Positions 27,573 to 36,514 of a stretch of 64,000 nucleotides of DNA are shown piece after piece (the first letter of the stretch is position 1; each line of letters begins with the position of its first letter). The translations under genes and the position numbers were made by a program. Under the pieces are notes generated by a model. It was not told the origin of the DNA. It ran no database searches and was given only the letters and a program-made list of their open reading frames with translations. The DNA comes from Pelagibius sp. GTDB lineage: Bacteria > Pseudomonadota > Alphaproteobacteria > Kiloniellales > Kiloniellaceae. The stretch spans positions 186,001-250,000 of the forward strand of contig JANQMC010000034.1 in assembly GCA_028280305.1 (NCBI GenBank), given 5' to 3'.

Positions 27573-29141
27573 ATGAGCATCATGAATGTCCAAAAGCTCG
27601 AGAAAGCGCTTCTCGTAAACCGTGGAGAGCTGTTCCGCTTCGGCTCGGCGCTGCTTTTCATTGTCGGGGTCATGCTGTTCACGGTGTCGCGGGACGCCGG
27701 CGGCCCTCACGGCACGCTGCTTGTCATTGCGGCCATGATCGGTGGGTACATGGCGCTCAACATCGGCGCCAACGATGTCGCCAACAACGTCGGTCCTGCC
27801 GTCGGCTCCAAAGCCATAACCCTCGGCGGCGCCATTCTCATTGCAGCGATCTTTGAAGCCTGCGGCGCGCTGATCGCCGGCGGTGACGTGGTGGGAACCA
27901 TCAAGAAGGGCATCATCGATCCGGCCCTCATCCAGGATACCGACACCTTCATTTGGCTGATGATGGGCGGCCTGCTTGCAGCGGCGCTATGGCTGAACGT
28001 CGCAACTGCGGTCGGCGCTCCGGTTTCCACCACCCATTCCATCGTCGGCGGTGTGCTGGGGGCGGGAATCGCGGCCGGCGGCTGGGGTATCGCCGATTGG
28101 GCGGAGGTCGGCAAGATTGCCGCCTCCTGGGTGATTTCGCCGGTTCTCGGCGGGATCATCGCAGCCGCCTTTCTCTATATCATCAAGCGCAGCATCACCT
28201 ACCAGAGCGAAATCCTGGTCGCTGCAAAGCGCGTGGTACCGCTGCTGATCGGAATCATGGCCTGGTCGTTCACCACCTACCTGGTGCTCAAGGGCCTGAA
28301 ACAGATCTGGAAGTTCGACTTCGTCAGCGCAGCGGCGCTTGGCCTCGTCGTCGCCAGCCTCTTCTACTTTCTGATGCGAACCCATGTCGCCCGTCTTGTC
28401 CCGGCGTTGCCCGACAGCAAAGACGGGGTCAACGACATGTTCACGATCCCGCTGATTTTCGCCGCCGCCCTCCTCAGTTTCGCCCATGGCGCCAATGACG
28501 TTGCCAATGCGGTGGGCCCGCTGGCCGGCATCAACGATGCGGTCATGTCCGGCGGAATCGTGCAGAAGGCACAGATTCCCGTCTGGGTTATGCTGGTCGG
28601 CGCCCTCGGCATTGCCCTGGGGCTTGCGCTCTACGGTCCGAAGCTGATCCGCACGGTCGGCTCCGAGATTACCGAACTCGATAAGACCCGCGCCTTCTGC
28701 ATTGCGCTGGCCGCGGCGATCACCGTCATCATCGCTTCCCAACTCGGCTTGCCGGTCAGCTCGACACACATCGCCGTGGGCGGTGTCTTTGGCGTCGGCT
28801 TCCTGCGCGAGTATCTGAAGGTCAGCTATTCCCGCAAGATCGAGGAGATCAAAGCGCACCATCAGGCAAACGCCCCGGAAGCGGTGAACGACTTCCTGGC
28901 GCGCTTTGAGGCGGCGACAGTCGAGGAAAAAGACACGATGTTGCGCGAGTTGAAGCGGCAGGCAAGCCCGGCGCTGCTCCACAAAAAAGAACGGAAGGCG
29001 CTGGGCAGAATTCATAACCTGGAACTGGTGAAACGCTCGCTGCTCCTGCGGATCGCCAGTGCATGGCTGATAACGGTACCGGTCGCCGGCCTGCTGGGCG
29101 CCATGATTTTCTTCATGATCAGGGGCGTCATGCTGCCATGA
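27573..29141 (+). CDS. PiT family inorganic phosphate transporter
   Basis: A 522-residue membrane protein of the low-affinity phosphate:cation symporter family. Both signature repeats are intact: GANDVANNVGPAVGSKA near residue 67 and GANDVANAVGPLAG near residue 307; GAPVSTTHSIVGGVLG and LPVSSTHIAVGGVFG follow each. About ten membrane segments. A large cytoplasmic loop with KRSITYQ and a C-terminal charged region (HHQANAPEAVNDFLARFEAATVEEKD) before the last helix resemble PitA-like long members. ATG 27573 has GGAGGAG upstream; an in-frame ATG at 27486 is possible. Followed by UspA and NptA-type genes. Confidence 0.94.
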   Translation: MSIMNVQKLEKALLVNRGELFRFGSALLFIVGVMLFTVSRDAGGPHGTLLVIAAMIGGYMALNIGANDVANNVGPAVGSKAITLGGAILIAAIFEACGALIAGGDVVGTIKKGIIDPALIQDTDTFIWLMMGGLLAAALWLNVATAVGAPVSTTHSIVGGVLGAGIAAGGWGIADWAEVGKIAASWVISPVLGGIIAAAFLYIIKRSITYQSEILVAAKRVVPLLIGIMAWSFTTYLVLKGLKQIWKFDFVSAAALGLVVASLFYFLMRTHVARLVPALPDSKDGVNDMFTIPLIFAAALLSFAHGANDVANAVGPLAGINDAVMSGGIVQKAQIPVWVMLVGALGIALGLALYGPKLIRTVGSEITELDKTRAFCIALAAAITVIIASQLGLPVSSTHIAVGGVFGVGFLREYLKVSYSRKIEEIKAHHQANAPEAVNDFLARFEAATVEEKDTMLRELKRQASPALLHKKERKALGRIHNLELVKRSLLLRIASAWLITVPVAGLLGAMIFFMIRGVMLP

Positions 29142-29172
29142 CCAGACGCCCCCTCCCGATCCAAAGGGCTCT

Positions 29173-29637
29173 ATGACAGGACCTATTCTCTGTGCCGTCG
29201 ACTTCTCGGCGGATTCGCGTGCGGCGCTGGATTGGGCCGTCGGCCAGGCCGGGTTGGCCGACTTGTCGCTTGTCGTGCTGCACGTGGTGCACGATCCGGC
29301 CGCCTCTCCCGGCTTCTACCGCACAGTCGAAGAGGATTGGCTGCGTCCCATGGCGGCAGTGGCGGAACAGATGATGGAGGAGTTTCTGGCAGAGGCGATG
29401 GCGGCGAGTCCCGATCAAGCCAGGCTGGAGACCGCCGAACGGCGTATGGTCGCCGGCCTGCCGGCGGGGCGCACCGTCGAGGTGGCTGATTCCCTGGGCG
29501 CCTCGATGATCGTGATCGGCAGCTGTGGACGTAGTAGACTGCCCCATATCCTGCTTGGCTCGGTTGCTGAAAGGATCGTGCAGACCGCGCCAATGCCGGT
29601 CGTCGTGGTCAAGCCGCCGCGAAAGGGGGTGGCCTGA
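29173..29637 (+). CDS. Universal stress protein, UspA family
   Basis: A 154-residue cytoplasmic protein. ILCAVDFSADSRAALDWAVGQA at the N-terminus and the ATP-binding pattern GSCGRSRLPHILLGSVAERIVQTAPMPVVVV (G-x2-G-x9-GS type) at the C-terminus indicate an ATP-binding Usp. It sits between two phosphate transporter genes and its stop overlaps the next start, so it is likely co-translated with the NptA-type transporter. A regulatory role in phosphate or energy stress is inference. Confidence 0.9.
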   Translation: MTGPILCAVDFSADSRAALDWAVGQAGLADLSLVVLHVVHDPAASPGFYRTVEEDWLRPMAAVAEQMMEEFLAEAMAASPDQARLETAERRMVAGLPAGRTVEVADSLGASMIVIGSCGRSRLPHILLGSVAERIVQTAPMPVVVVKPPRKGVA

Positions 29638-31325
29638 TGGCAGGCGAGTTCAATCAGTTCGATCTCTGGACTGGTTTGTTTGGGGGGCTGGCACTCTTTC
29701 TTTTCGGTATGGATCTAATGACCCGGGCGCTGAAGCGGGCGGCCGGCGATCGTATGAAAGAGCTGTTGGGCAAGTTCACACGCAACCGCATTGTCGGCGT
29801 CGGCATGGGCGCGCTGGTGACCGGCATGGTCAATTCCTCGTCGGTTACGACAGTGATCCTCGTCGGCTTCATTTCGGCCGGTCTGATGTCGATGGCTCAG
29901 AGCGTCAGCGTCATCATGGGGGCCAACATCGGCAGCACCGTGACCGCCCAGATCCTCGCCTTCAATGTGACGCGTTTCGCGCTGCCGATGATCACCTTGG
30001 GATTCCTGCTCTCTTTCCTTTCCCGGAGCGAGCCTTGGCGGGAGTATGGACGCATCATCCTCGGCATGGGGTTGGTGTTCTTCGGCATGGGTGTCATGAG
30101 TACAGCCATGGCGCCCCTGCGTTCTTACGAACCTTTCATCGACTTCATTGCGACCCTATCGCACCCCTTGGCTGCCGCGCTTGTGGGGGCGGCCTTTACT
30201 GCGGTGATCCAGTCTTCAGCCGCGACCACCGGCATTGTCATCGTTCTGGCCGGGCAGGGCCTTATCGGCCTGGAAACGGCGATTGCCGTGGCCCTCGGGG
30301 CCAACATCGGCACCTGCGCCACCGCCGGTCTGGCGGTCATCGGCAAGCCCCGCGAAGCGGTTCGCGCGGCGCTGGTTCACGTGCTGTTCAACGTTGCCGG
30401 GGGTCTGATTTGGATCGGCCTGATTGGCGAACTGGCGGATTTGGCGCGCGCGATTTCGCCCGGTGATGGGATTGTCGGGACAGCCACCGGCGCCAACGCG
30501 GGGGCACCGCGTCAGATTGCCAATGCGCATACCATCTTCAATGTCGCGAATACCCTGATCTTTATCGGCTTTACGCCGCAGATCGCCCGCCTGGTGGAAT
30601 GGCTGGTGCCGGACCGGCCGCTTTCCGATGAGGAGCCGCTGGCCCCCAAGTTCCTGGACGACAATCTGCTTTCGACACCGGCAATCGCGCTCGAGAACGC
30701 TCGTCATGAAATCGGCCGTATGGGCGAATACGTTCACGACATGCTGGTGCGTTCTCAGGTTGCGGCCCTGGGCGACAGCCGCGGGGAGCTGGACGCCTTG
30801 GAGGCGCTGGATCGCCCCGTGGACAAATTGCATCGGGCGATCATCGCCTATCTCCGCCGTGTTTCTCATGCCTCGCTTTCCGCAGAGCAGGCGCGCGTTC
30901 TCATGCAATTGGTGGAGATCGCCAATGACCTGGAGCACATCGCCGACCGCGTCGCCTCGGATATCGTGACTTCGGCGCGTAAGCGCATAGAAGAGCATGC
31001 GTCGATCAGTGCGGACTCTGCTGAACATATTGATACGTTCTATAACGAGGTGGCGCGGGCGCTTTCAGGCGCGCTGGACGCTGTCATGACCCATGATCGC
31101 GATGCTGCAGAGGGGGTTCGCGGGATGAAGCGCGGTGTTTCGCAGATCGCCCGGGCGATAGAGCGGGACAGCTTTCTCCAACTCCCGGACCAGAAGAGCA
31201 CGGACGTTCATGGCTATGTGCGCGAGGTTGAACTGCTGGAGATCCTTGACGGCGTTTTCAAGATTGCCCGCCGTATCGCACGCAGCGAGATTTACCTGGC
31301 CGATGCCATGGCGGCGAGGAATTGA
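29637..31325 (+). CDS. Na/Pi cotransporter family protein (NptA/PNaS type) with PhoU-like domain
   Basis: A 562-residue membrane protein. Two inverted Na/Pi cotransporter repeats carry the hallmark motifs GMVNSSSVTTVILVG (near residue 62) and AVIQSSAATTGIVIV (near 190). About eight membrane segments occupy residues 12-320. From about 350 on, a PhoU-like four-helix domain is predicted (IALENARHEIGRMGEYVHDML, LMQLVEIANDLEHIADRVASDI). Expected to move phosphate with sodium, in or out. Overlaps the UspA stop by one base (TGATG). Ends 7 bases from a convergent LacI gene with a GCCGGC stem between. Confidence 0.93.
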   Translation: MAGEFNQFDLWTGLFGGLALFLFGMDLMTRALKRAAGDRMKELLGKFTRNRIVGVGMGALVTGMVNSSSVTTVILVGFISAGLMSMAQSVSVIMGANIGSTVTAQILAFNVTRFALPMITLGFLLSFLSRSEPWREYGRIILGMGLVFFGMGVMSTAMAPLRSYEPFIDFIATLSHPLAAALVGAAFTAVIQSSAATTGIVIVLAGQGLIGLETAIAVALGANIGTCATAGLAVIGKPREAVRAALVHVLFNVAGGLIWIGLIGELADLARAISPGDGIVGTATGANAGAPRQIANAHTIFNVANTLIFIGFTPQIARLVEWLVPDRPLSDEEPLAPKFLDDNLLSTPAIALENARHEIGRMGEYVHDMLVRSQVAALGDSRGELDALEALDRPVDKLHRAIIAYLRRVSHASLSAEQARVLMQLVEIANDLEHIADRVASDIVTSARKRIEEHASISADSAEHIDTFYNEVARALSGALDAVMTHDRDAAEGVRGMKRGVSQIARAIERDSFLQLPDQKSTDVHGYVREVELLEILDGVFKIARRIARSEIYLADAMAARN

Positions 31326-31332
31326 TGCCGGC

Positions 31333-32379
31333 TTAGGCCGGCGCCGGTCCGGTTGAATCGCGGACGATGAGTGAGGTCTCGATCTCCACGGCGCGCGGTG
31401 TGTCGTCACCCTTCAGCCTTGCGAAGAGCATGTCGGCGGCCCGGCACCACATCTCCTGGGTCGGGACCCTGATGGTGGTGAGCGCGGGCTTCAAATGCCG
31501 TGACAGCACCAAGTCGTCGAAACCGACCACCGAGACCTCTTCGGGTATGCGGATGCCCGAGTGCTGGGCCTCCAGGATCGCCCCGAAGCCCTGAACATCG
31601 TTGCCGCAGAGAACGGCGGTCGGCGGCTCGGCGCGCGCCATCAGCTCGCGAAAGGCGGCGCGTCCCTCGGCGATGTCATAACGCCGTTCCAGGACACTGT
31701 CGTCCGGCAGTGACAGACCGCTGCGCGCCAGCTCCGCCCGCACGCCCTTGACCCGGCCGACGGCCCGGTCGTTGTGGGCGGTGATGCCGGCGATCATGGC
31801 GAAGCGCCGGTGACCAAGCTGCACCAGATAACGCACGGCGGTGGCGGCGACCCCGGCATTGTCGAAGCCGACGCAGTAGTAGGGCTGGTCCGGAGTGTAC
31901 ACCCCCGTGTTGACGAAGGGCATGCCGTGGCGGTCGAGAAGGTCCAGACAGGCCGGCGTGTGGGTTTCCCCCATCATGATCACCCCGGCGGCATGCTGCT
32001 CCAGAAAGCTGCGGCAGACCTGGTATTCCTCTTCAGGGTCATAGTTGCTGGAGCCGATAAGCAGGTGATAGCCGCGCTCGCTCAGATGACCCTGCAGGGC
32101 TTCTACACCGGCGGCGAAGATCGAATTGTCGATGGAAGGAATGATGGCGCCGATGATCCGGCTGGACCGGCTCGACAGCGAGCGTGCCGCGCCGCTCGGG
32201 ATGTAGCCGAGGTTGGCGATCGCCTGCTCAACCGCCTTGCGTGTCTGCGGTTTCACATAGTCGGCATTGTTCAGGACCCGCGATACCGTGGCCGTTGAGA
32301 CCCGCGCCGCGGCGGCCACGTCCGCCACGCTGGCGCGACCGGCCGTTCGAACGCTGGCATTCTGTAATCGCTTACGCAT
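31333..32379 (-). CDS. LacI family transcriptional regulator of the TRAP/sugar cluster
   Basis: A 348-residue LacI/GalR regulator. DNA-binding domain at residues 17-62 (SVADVAAAARVSTATVSRVLNNADYVKPQTRKAVEQAIANLGY), then RSLSSRSSRIIGAIIPSIDNSIFA, and an effector domain with GETHTPACLDLLDRHGMPFVNTG, GHRRFAMIAG and VSVVGFDDL. It is divergent from the SDR-TRAP operon. A strong inverted repeat lies in the spacer and a second, weaker site overlaps its own start codon, so it likely represses both itself and the operon. Confidence 0.93.
   Translation of the reverse strand: MRKRLQNASVRTAGRASVADVAAAARVSTATVSRVLNNADYVKPQTRKAVEQAIANLGYIPSGAARSLSSRSSRIIGAIIPSIDNSIFAAGVEALQGHLSERGYHLLIGSSNYDPEEEYQVCRSFLEQHAAGVIMMGETHTPACLDLLDRHGMPFVNTGVYTPDQPYYCVGFDNAGVAATAVRYLVQLGHRRFAMIAGITAHNDRAVGRVKGVRAELARSGLSLPDDSVLERRYDIAEGRAAFRELMARAEPPTAVLCGNDVQGFGAILEAQHSGIRIPEEVSVVGFDDLVLSRHLKPALTTIRVPTQEMWCRAADMLFARLKGDDTPRAVEIETSLIVRDSTGPAPA
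32363..32376. promoter_or_regulatory. Possible LacI operator overlapping the regulator start codon
   Basis: TGTAATCGCTTACG has LacI-like GTAA/TTAC half-sites around a central CG and covers codons 2-6 of the regulator gene. Binding here would block its own expression. Confidence 0.35.
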
Positions 32380-32465
32380 TCCGACGATGTCTGTTTACGG
32401 GTTCAGGGAAACACAGGAAGAACATCAATGATACAGCCGGATTCCGGCTTGCGGCAAGAACTGAG

Positions 32466-32485
32466 ATATGTAAACCTTTACATAT
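32466..32485. promoter_or_regulatory. Strong inverted repeat, likely LacI operator for the TRAP operon
   Basis: ATATGTAAA (32466-32474) and TTTACATAT (32477-32485) are perfect 9-base arms around CC. It lies 56 bases before the SDR start and 87 bases before the regulator start, in the divergent spacer. Confidence 0.7.
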
Positions 32486-32540
32486 TGGCAGAAACCGATC
32501 ATCGGTGCTGCCTCGGCGCGTGCAGGGGAACGACTGATCG

Positions 32541-33257
32541 ATGACAGCGCTGCAGGGAACCGTCGCGATAACCGGTGCCGCCGGCGGCATTGGGCGGGCG
32601 CTTTGCACGCTTCTGGCCGAGGCGGGCTGCCGTCTCCATCTGATCGACCGCGCGGAAAGCGACGTTCTTGCTTTTGCTGGGGAAATCGGGGCCAGCGCCA
32701 GCAATCATCCGGTGGCTGATGCAGCCGGGGCACGATCGGCCCTGGCGCCGGTTGACGGTCCGATTCATGGCTTCGTGCATTTGGCCGGCACCATGGAGGA
32801 CGACCCGGAGCTTGGCGACGATCCGGCGGTATGGGACCGCTGCATGGCGGACAACCTGCGCAATGCCTACGATTTCGCCACCGCCGTGGGCGAGCGCCTG
32901 CCCGAAGGGACCATGGGCCGCTTGGTTTTTACTTCCTCGTTGGCCTTTCGCCGCGGTGCCGTCGACGCCGTCGCCTATTCCGCCGCCAAGGGTGGTCTTG
33001 TCGGCCTTACCCGGGCCCTCGCCCGCCGCTTCAAAGAGCAGGCAACGGTGAATGCTCTGGCGCCGGGCATCATCCTGACCCGGATGCCGGAACGGGTGAT
33101 CGAGAGGCGCGGCGAGCGCCTGTTAAGAGAGATTCCGCTCGGCCGCTTCGGCGATCCGCGGGAAGTCGCGACGGTCATTCGGTTTCTTTTGAGTGAGGAT
33201 TCCAGCTACATCACTGGCCAATGCATCAATGTCGATGGCGGGCAGGTGATGACCTGA
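32541..33257 (+). CDS. Short-chain dehydrogenase/reductase
   Basis: A 238-residue SDR. The cofactor motif is TGAAGGIGRAL (residues 11-21), and the active site is Ser in FTSSLAF with YSAAKG (YxxxK). The end ITGQCINVDGGQVMT is typical of classical SDRs. Asp in LIDRAESD after the second strand favours NAD(H). First gene after the LacI operator and upstream of the TRAP transporter, so it probably oxidises or reduces the transported compound or an intermediate. Confidence 0.92.
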   Translation: MTALQGTVAITGAAGGIGRALCTLLAEAGCRLHLIDRAESDVLAFAGEIGASASNHPVADAAGARSALAPVDGPIHGFVHLAGTMEDDPELGDDPAVWDRCMADNLRNAYDFATAVGERLPEGTMGRLVFTSSLAFRRGAVDAVAYSAAKGGLVGLTRALARRFKEQATVNALAPGIILTRMPERVIERRGERLLREIPLGRFGDPREVATVIRFLLSEDSSYITGQCINVDGGQVMT

Positions 33258-33308
33258 TCGGTTCCAGGTGACGTGCCGAAGAAGCGCGCGCTCTGTGGGA
33301 GGAATGGA

Positions 33309-33941
33309 ATGGTTCAACTGTTGTCTCAGGGCGTCGCGCTGCTGCGCGGGATAAACCGCTCCGTCGAATTCGTTCTGCGCCCGGTGATCATCGTCGTCGT
33401 TGTTGCCATGCTGGCGACCGTGGTCTGGACCGTGGTTGCCAGGTTGACCGGTTTCAGCGCGCCCTGGACGGAAAAGGTTATGCTGATCCTGCTGCCCAGC
33501 CTGGCTTTTCTCGTTGCGCCCATCGCCTATCGCCGCGCCGCTAACGTGGCGCTGGACATGCTGCACGATGCCTTGCCGAAGGCGTTGAAGAGCGTCCACT
33601 CCCTGCTGCTTCACATCATCATCCTGGGAATCCTGCTGATTGCGCTGGATCTTTCCCTGCGCAAGGTCGGCCTGAAGTGGGACGGGATGACGTTGATGCT
33701 GGACAGCATCTTCGGTCTCGATCTGAATTCGATCCGTCCGTTCAAGGCCAAGATGCGCATCCCGGTCATCGGCATCCAGTGGCGCCATGTCTTCATGGTG
33801 CTGCCGGTCTGCGTGACCTTGATGATCATTGTCAATTTCGAACTCCTGCTGCGCTACATCATCGGTCTCTTCGATCCGGACAATCGCCTGGTGCGTCCGG
33901 TGCGGTCTTTCGAAGACGTTTCCGCAAACGTGAGCGAGTGA
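33309..33941 (+). CDS. TRAP transporter small permease (DctQ type)
   Basis: A 210-residue membrane protein with four predicted segments (VEFVLRPVIIVVVVAMLATVVWTVV, MLILLPSLAFLVAPI, LLLHIIILGILLIALDLSL, FMVLPVCVTLMIIVNFELLL). FSAPWTEKVMLILLPSLAFL matches the DctQ family core. A longer than usual middle section (residues 115-160) carries an extra polar loop. The ATG at 33309 follows GGGAGGA by 6 bases. Works with the DctM protein encoded 4 bases downstream. Confidence 0.9.
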   Translation: MVQLLSQGVALLRGINRSVEFVLRPVIIVVVVAMLATVVWTVVARLTGFSAPWTEKVMLILLPSLAFLVAPIAYRRAANVALDMLHDALPKALKSVHSLLLHIIILGILLIALDLSLRKVGLKWDGMTLMLDSIFGLDLNSIRPFKAKMRIPVIGIQWRHVFMVLPVCVTLMIIVNFELLLRYIIGLFDPDNRLVRPVRSFEDVSANVSE

Positions 33942-33945
33942 GCCG

Positions 33946-35247
33946 ATGCAAAGCGCTTTTCTCTGGCTCTTCCTCGCCGCCCTGGCCTTGTCGGTTCCGG
34001 TCGTTTTCGGCTTGCTTGGCGCCTCTGGCATCGTCGTCGCCAATGACCTGGGCCGCGACTTTGATACCCGTGACCTGAACTCTCTGCTCAGCCAGGTCTT
34101 CTCCGGCATGTCTTCGGTGCCGCTGATGGCGCTGCCGATGTTCATCCTCGCCGGCGAGCTGATGAACGCCGGCGGCATCACGGCGCGGCTGGTGCGCTTC
34201 AGCCAGTCCCTGATCGGCCACCTGCGCGGCGGCCTCGCCCATGTGAACATCCTGAGCTCGATCCTCTTTGCCGGCCTCTCCGGCTCCGCTGTTGCCGACA
34301 CCTCCGCCTTGGGCTCAATGCTGATCCCGGCGATGGAAAAGCAGGGTTACACCCGGCGTTTCGCCGCGGCGGTAACGGCGGCTTCTTCTGTCATCGGACC
34401 GATCATTCCGCCTTCGGGCATCATGATCATCTATGCCTTTATCATGGGCGTCAGCCCAGCCGCACTTTTTGCCGGCGGCATCGTGCCAGGCCTGCTGATC
34501 GGCGGCGGTTTGATGTTCGTGACTTGGCGCTTGGCGATCAAGTACGACTTCCCGGTGGCCAACAAGCGCGCCTCGGCGAAGGAAGTGGTGGCGGCCGGGC
34601 GGGAGACCTTCTGGCCCCTGCTGACGCCGATCATCCTCTTGGGCGGCATTCTCTCGGGTTTCTTCACGCCGACGGAGGCCGCCGGCGTCGCGGCATTCTA
34701 TGCCCTGATCGTCTCGGTCTTCGTCATCCGCGCCCTCAAGTTCGGCGATCTGCCGGCGACCTTTTACCGGGCGGCTGTCGCATCCGGCATTATCCTGATG
34801 CTGATCGGCGCTTCCAAGTCATTCTCCTGGGTCGCCGATCAGGTCGGTGCGGCGCAGATGCTGGCGGACTTCGTGCTTTCGTTGACCGACAACCACTACC
34901 TGCTGCTGCTCCTGGTTAACCTGATGCTTTTCGTCGTCGGGATGTTCCTGGATGCCGGCCCCGCGATCCTCATTCTCGGGCCGATCCTCTCAGAGGTTTT
35001 TGTCGGGCACCTCGGGCTCGACCCGGTTCACTTCGCCATCATCATGTGTGTCAACGTGACCGTTGGATTGGCAACACCGCCCATGGGGCTTGTCCTCTTC
35101 GTTGCATCATCCATTTCACGAGAACGGGTAGAAGTGATCGCTAAGGCGATTCTGCCCTTTCTCGCCGTGGAAGCCGGCGTGATCTTCCTGATTACTTTTT
35201 TTGAGGATTTGGTCCTCTTCATGCCCCGCGCCCTGGGCCTTTATTAG
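33946..35247 (+). CDS. TRAP transporter large permease (DctM type)
   Basis: A 433-residue membrane protein with about 12 segments. Family motifs: MALPMFILAGELMNAGGITARLVRF, GGLAHVNILSSILFAGLSGSAVADTSALG, IPPSGIMIIYAFIMGVSPAALFAGGIVPG, FFTPTEAAGVAAFYALIV and VTVGLATPPMGLVLFVASSIS. It is the sodium-coupled translocation subunit. Normal length and intact. Confidence 0.95.
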   Translation: MQSAFLWLFLAALALSVPVVFGLLGASGIVVANDLGRDFDTRDLNSLLSQVFSGMSSVPLMALPMFILAGELMNAGGITARLVRFSQSLIGHLRGGLAHVNILSSILFAGLSGSAVADTSALGSMLIPAMEKQGYTRRFAAAVTAASSVIGPIIPPSGIMIIYAFIMGVSPAALFAGGIVPGLLIGGGLMFVTWRLAIKYDFPVANKRASAKEVVAAGRETFWPLLTPIILLGGILSGFFTPTEAAGVAAFYALIVSVFVIRALKFGDLPATFYRAAVASGIILMLIGASKSFSWVADQVGAAQMLADFVLSLTDNHYLLLLLVNLMLFVVGMFLDAGPAILILGPILSEVFVGHLGLDPVHFAIIMCVNVTVGLATPPMGLVLFVASSISRERVEVIAKAILPFLAVEAGVIFLITFFEDLVLFMPRALGLY

Positions 35248-35293
35248 GGCGCGGTTCAAGCCAACAACAAGAAACGACTAGGAGGAAAAGAAG

Positions 35294-36343
35294 ATGAGCA
35301 TTTGGAAAACCCTGACGGCAGGGGCCGCCGCCTTAGCCGTGACCGCCGGGGCGTCGGCCGTCATGGCCGCCGACACGACGTTGAAGATCGCCTTCCTTGG
35401 TTCGGAGGACGATGAAGACTTCGACGGCTCCCTGGTCTTGAAGAACTATGTCGAGGCGGCGTCAAACGGCGCCCTGGCGGTCGAGATCTATCCGAACGGG
35501 CGCTTCTGTTCCAACGCCGACGAGTGTTCCGAAGCGCTGCTCGACGGCCGGCTCGATATCTATATCACCACCAACGGCGGTCTGGCCGGTTGGTACCCCG
35601 AGGCTCAGTTCCTCGATCTGCCTTACCTTTTCCCCAACGACCGTGTGGCCGAATGCGTTTTCGACGGCCCGCTGACCGCGAAGCTGCGCACGGCAGTCCT
35701 GGAGGATGTCGGGGCAGCGCGGCTGATGGCGGTTTCCAACACCGGCGGCTGGCGCAACATCGCTACCACCAGCAAGCAGGTGAAGAGTCCGGATGACGTG
35801 AAGGGTCTGAAGCTCCGCACCATCGGTGCCGACATCCAGATCGAACTGGTGAAGGCCATGGGCGGTTCGCCGACCCCGATCGCCTGGCCGGAGGTTTATA
35901 CTTCACTCGGCACCGGTGTCGTCGAAGGCACGAAAAACGGCATCACCGACATCGTCAACATGCAGTTCCAGGACCACCTGAAGTACATCTCCCTCGACGG
36001 GCACGCCTACATGGGCGCGCTGTGGTGGATGAACGAGGATGTCTTCCAAGGGTTGCCGGATGATCAGAAGCGCATCGTCTATGACGGTTTCCAGGAACTG
36101 AAAATGACGGCCCGCGTGCTGCCCAAGCGCAAGGCGGTCGATGCCTTCAAGGCGTTCACCGATGCCGGCGGTACGATCTATACGCCGACCGCCGAGCAGA
36201 AAGCCGCCTTCCAGGCCGCCGCTAAACCGGTCTGGGATTGGTATGCGGATAACTTCGGCAACGAGTGGATCGATGCCGCGCAGGCCGCCGTCACGGCTTG
36301 CGAGGCCTCGCTGGATGCGGAGTTCGCCGCGGCCGCTCAGTGA
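35294..36343 (+). CDS. TRAP transporter substrate-binding protein (DctP type)
   Basis: A 349-residue periplasmic protein with signal peptide residues 1-25 (ending AVMAAD). DctP family pattern: FLDLPYLFPNDRVAECVF, GWRNIATTSKQVKSPDDVKGLKLRT, PTPIAWPEVYTSLGTGVVEGTKN. Arg175 in KLRT is the residue that in DctP proteins usually contacts the ligand carboxylate, so the solute may be an acid. Two Cys (FCSNADECSE) may form a disulphide. An AGGAGG site precedes the start. A hairpin after the gene may terminate part of the transcript. Confidence 0.93.
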   Translation: MSIWKTLTAGAAALAVTAGASAVMAADTTLKIAFLGSEDDEDFDGSLVLKNYVEAASNGALAVEIYPNGRFCSNADECSEALLDGRLDIYITTNGGLAGWYPEAQFLDLPYLFPNDRVAECVFDGPLTAKLRTAVLEDVGAARLMAVSNTGGWRNIATTSKQVKSPDDVKGLKLRTIGADIQIELVKAMGGSPTPIAWPEVYTSLGTGVVEGTKNGITDIVNMQFQDHLKYISLDGHAYMGALWWMNEDVFQGLPDDQKRIVYDGFQELKMTARVLPKRKAVDAFKAFTDAGGTIYTPTAEQKAAFQAAAKPVWDWYADNFGNEWIDAAQAAVTACEASLDAEFAAAAQ

Positions 36344-36440
36344 AGCCTGACCGCGCGATTGCGGTGCCAATTGAAATGAGGACTATGTATCCAAGTAGCG
36401 TAACTGTTCGAATCGTGTGAGTAGACCTGTCCTGGCGAAA

Positions 36441-36467
36441 GGTCCGGGCGCCTCTGGGGCCCGGACC
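36441..36467 (+). terminator. GC hairpin between dctP and the downstream enzyme genes
   Basis: GGTCCGGGC (36441-36449) and GCCCGGACC (36459-36467) form a perfect 9-bp stem around a 9-base loop, in the 171-base gap after dctP. A T-rich stretch follows about 15 bases later. Likely partial terminator that raises binding-protein mRNA relative to enzyme mRNA. Confidence 0.6.
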
Positions 36468-36514
36468 GCCGCCATGACCTTTCTTCAGACCCTTTTCACT
36501 GTCCGGGAGTCGGC

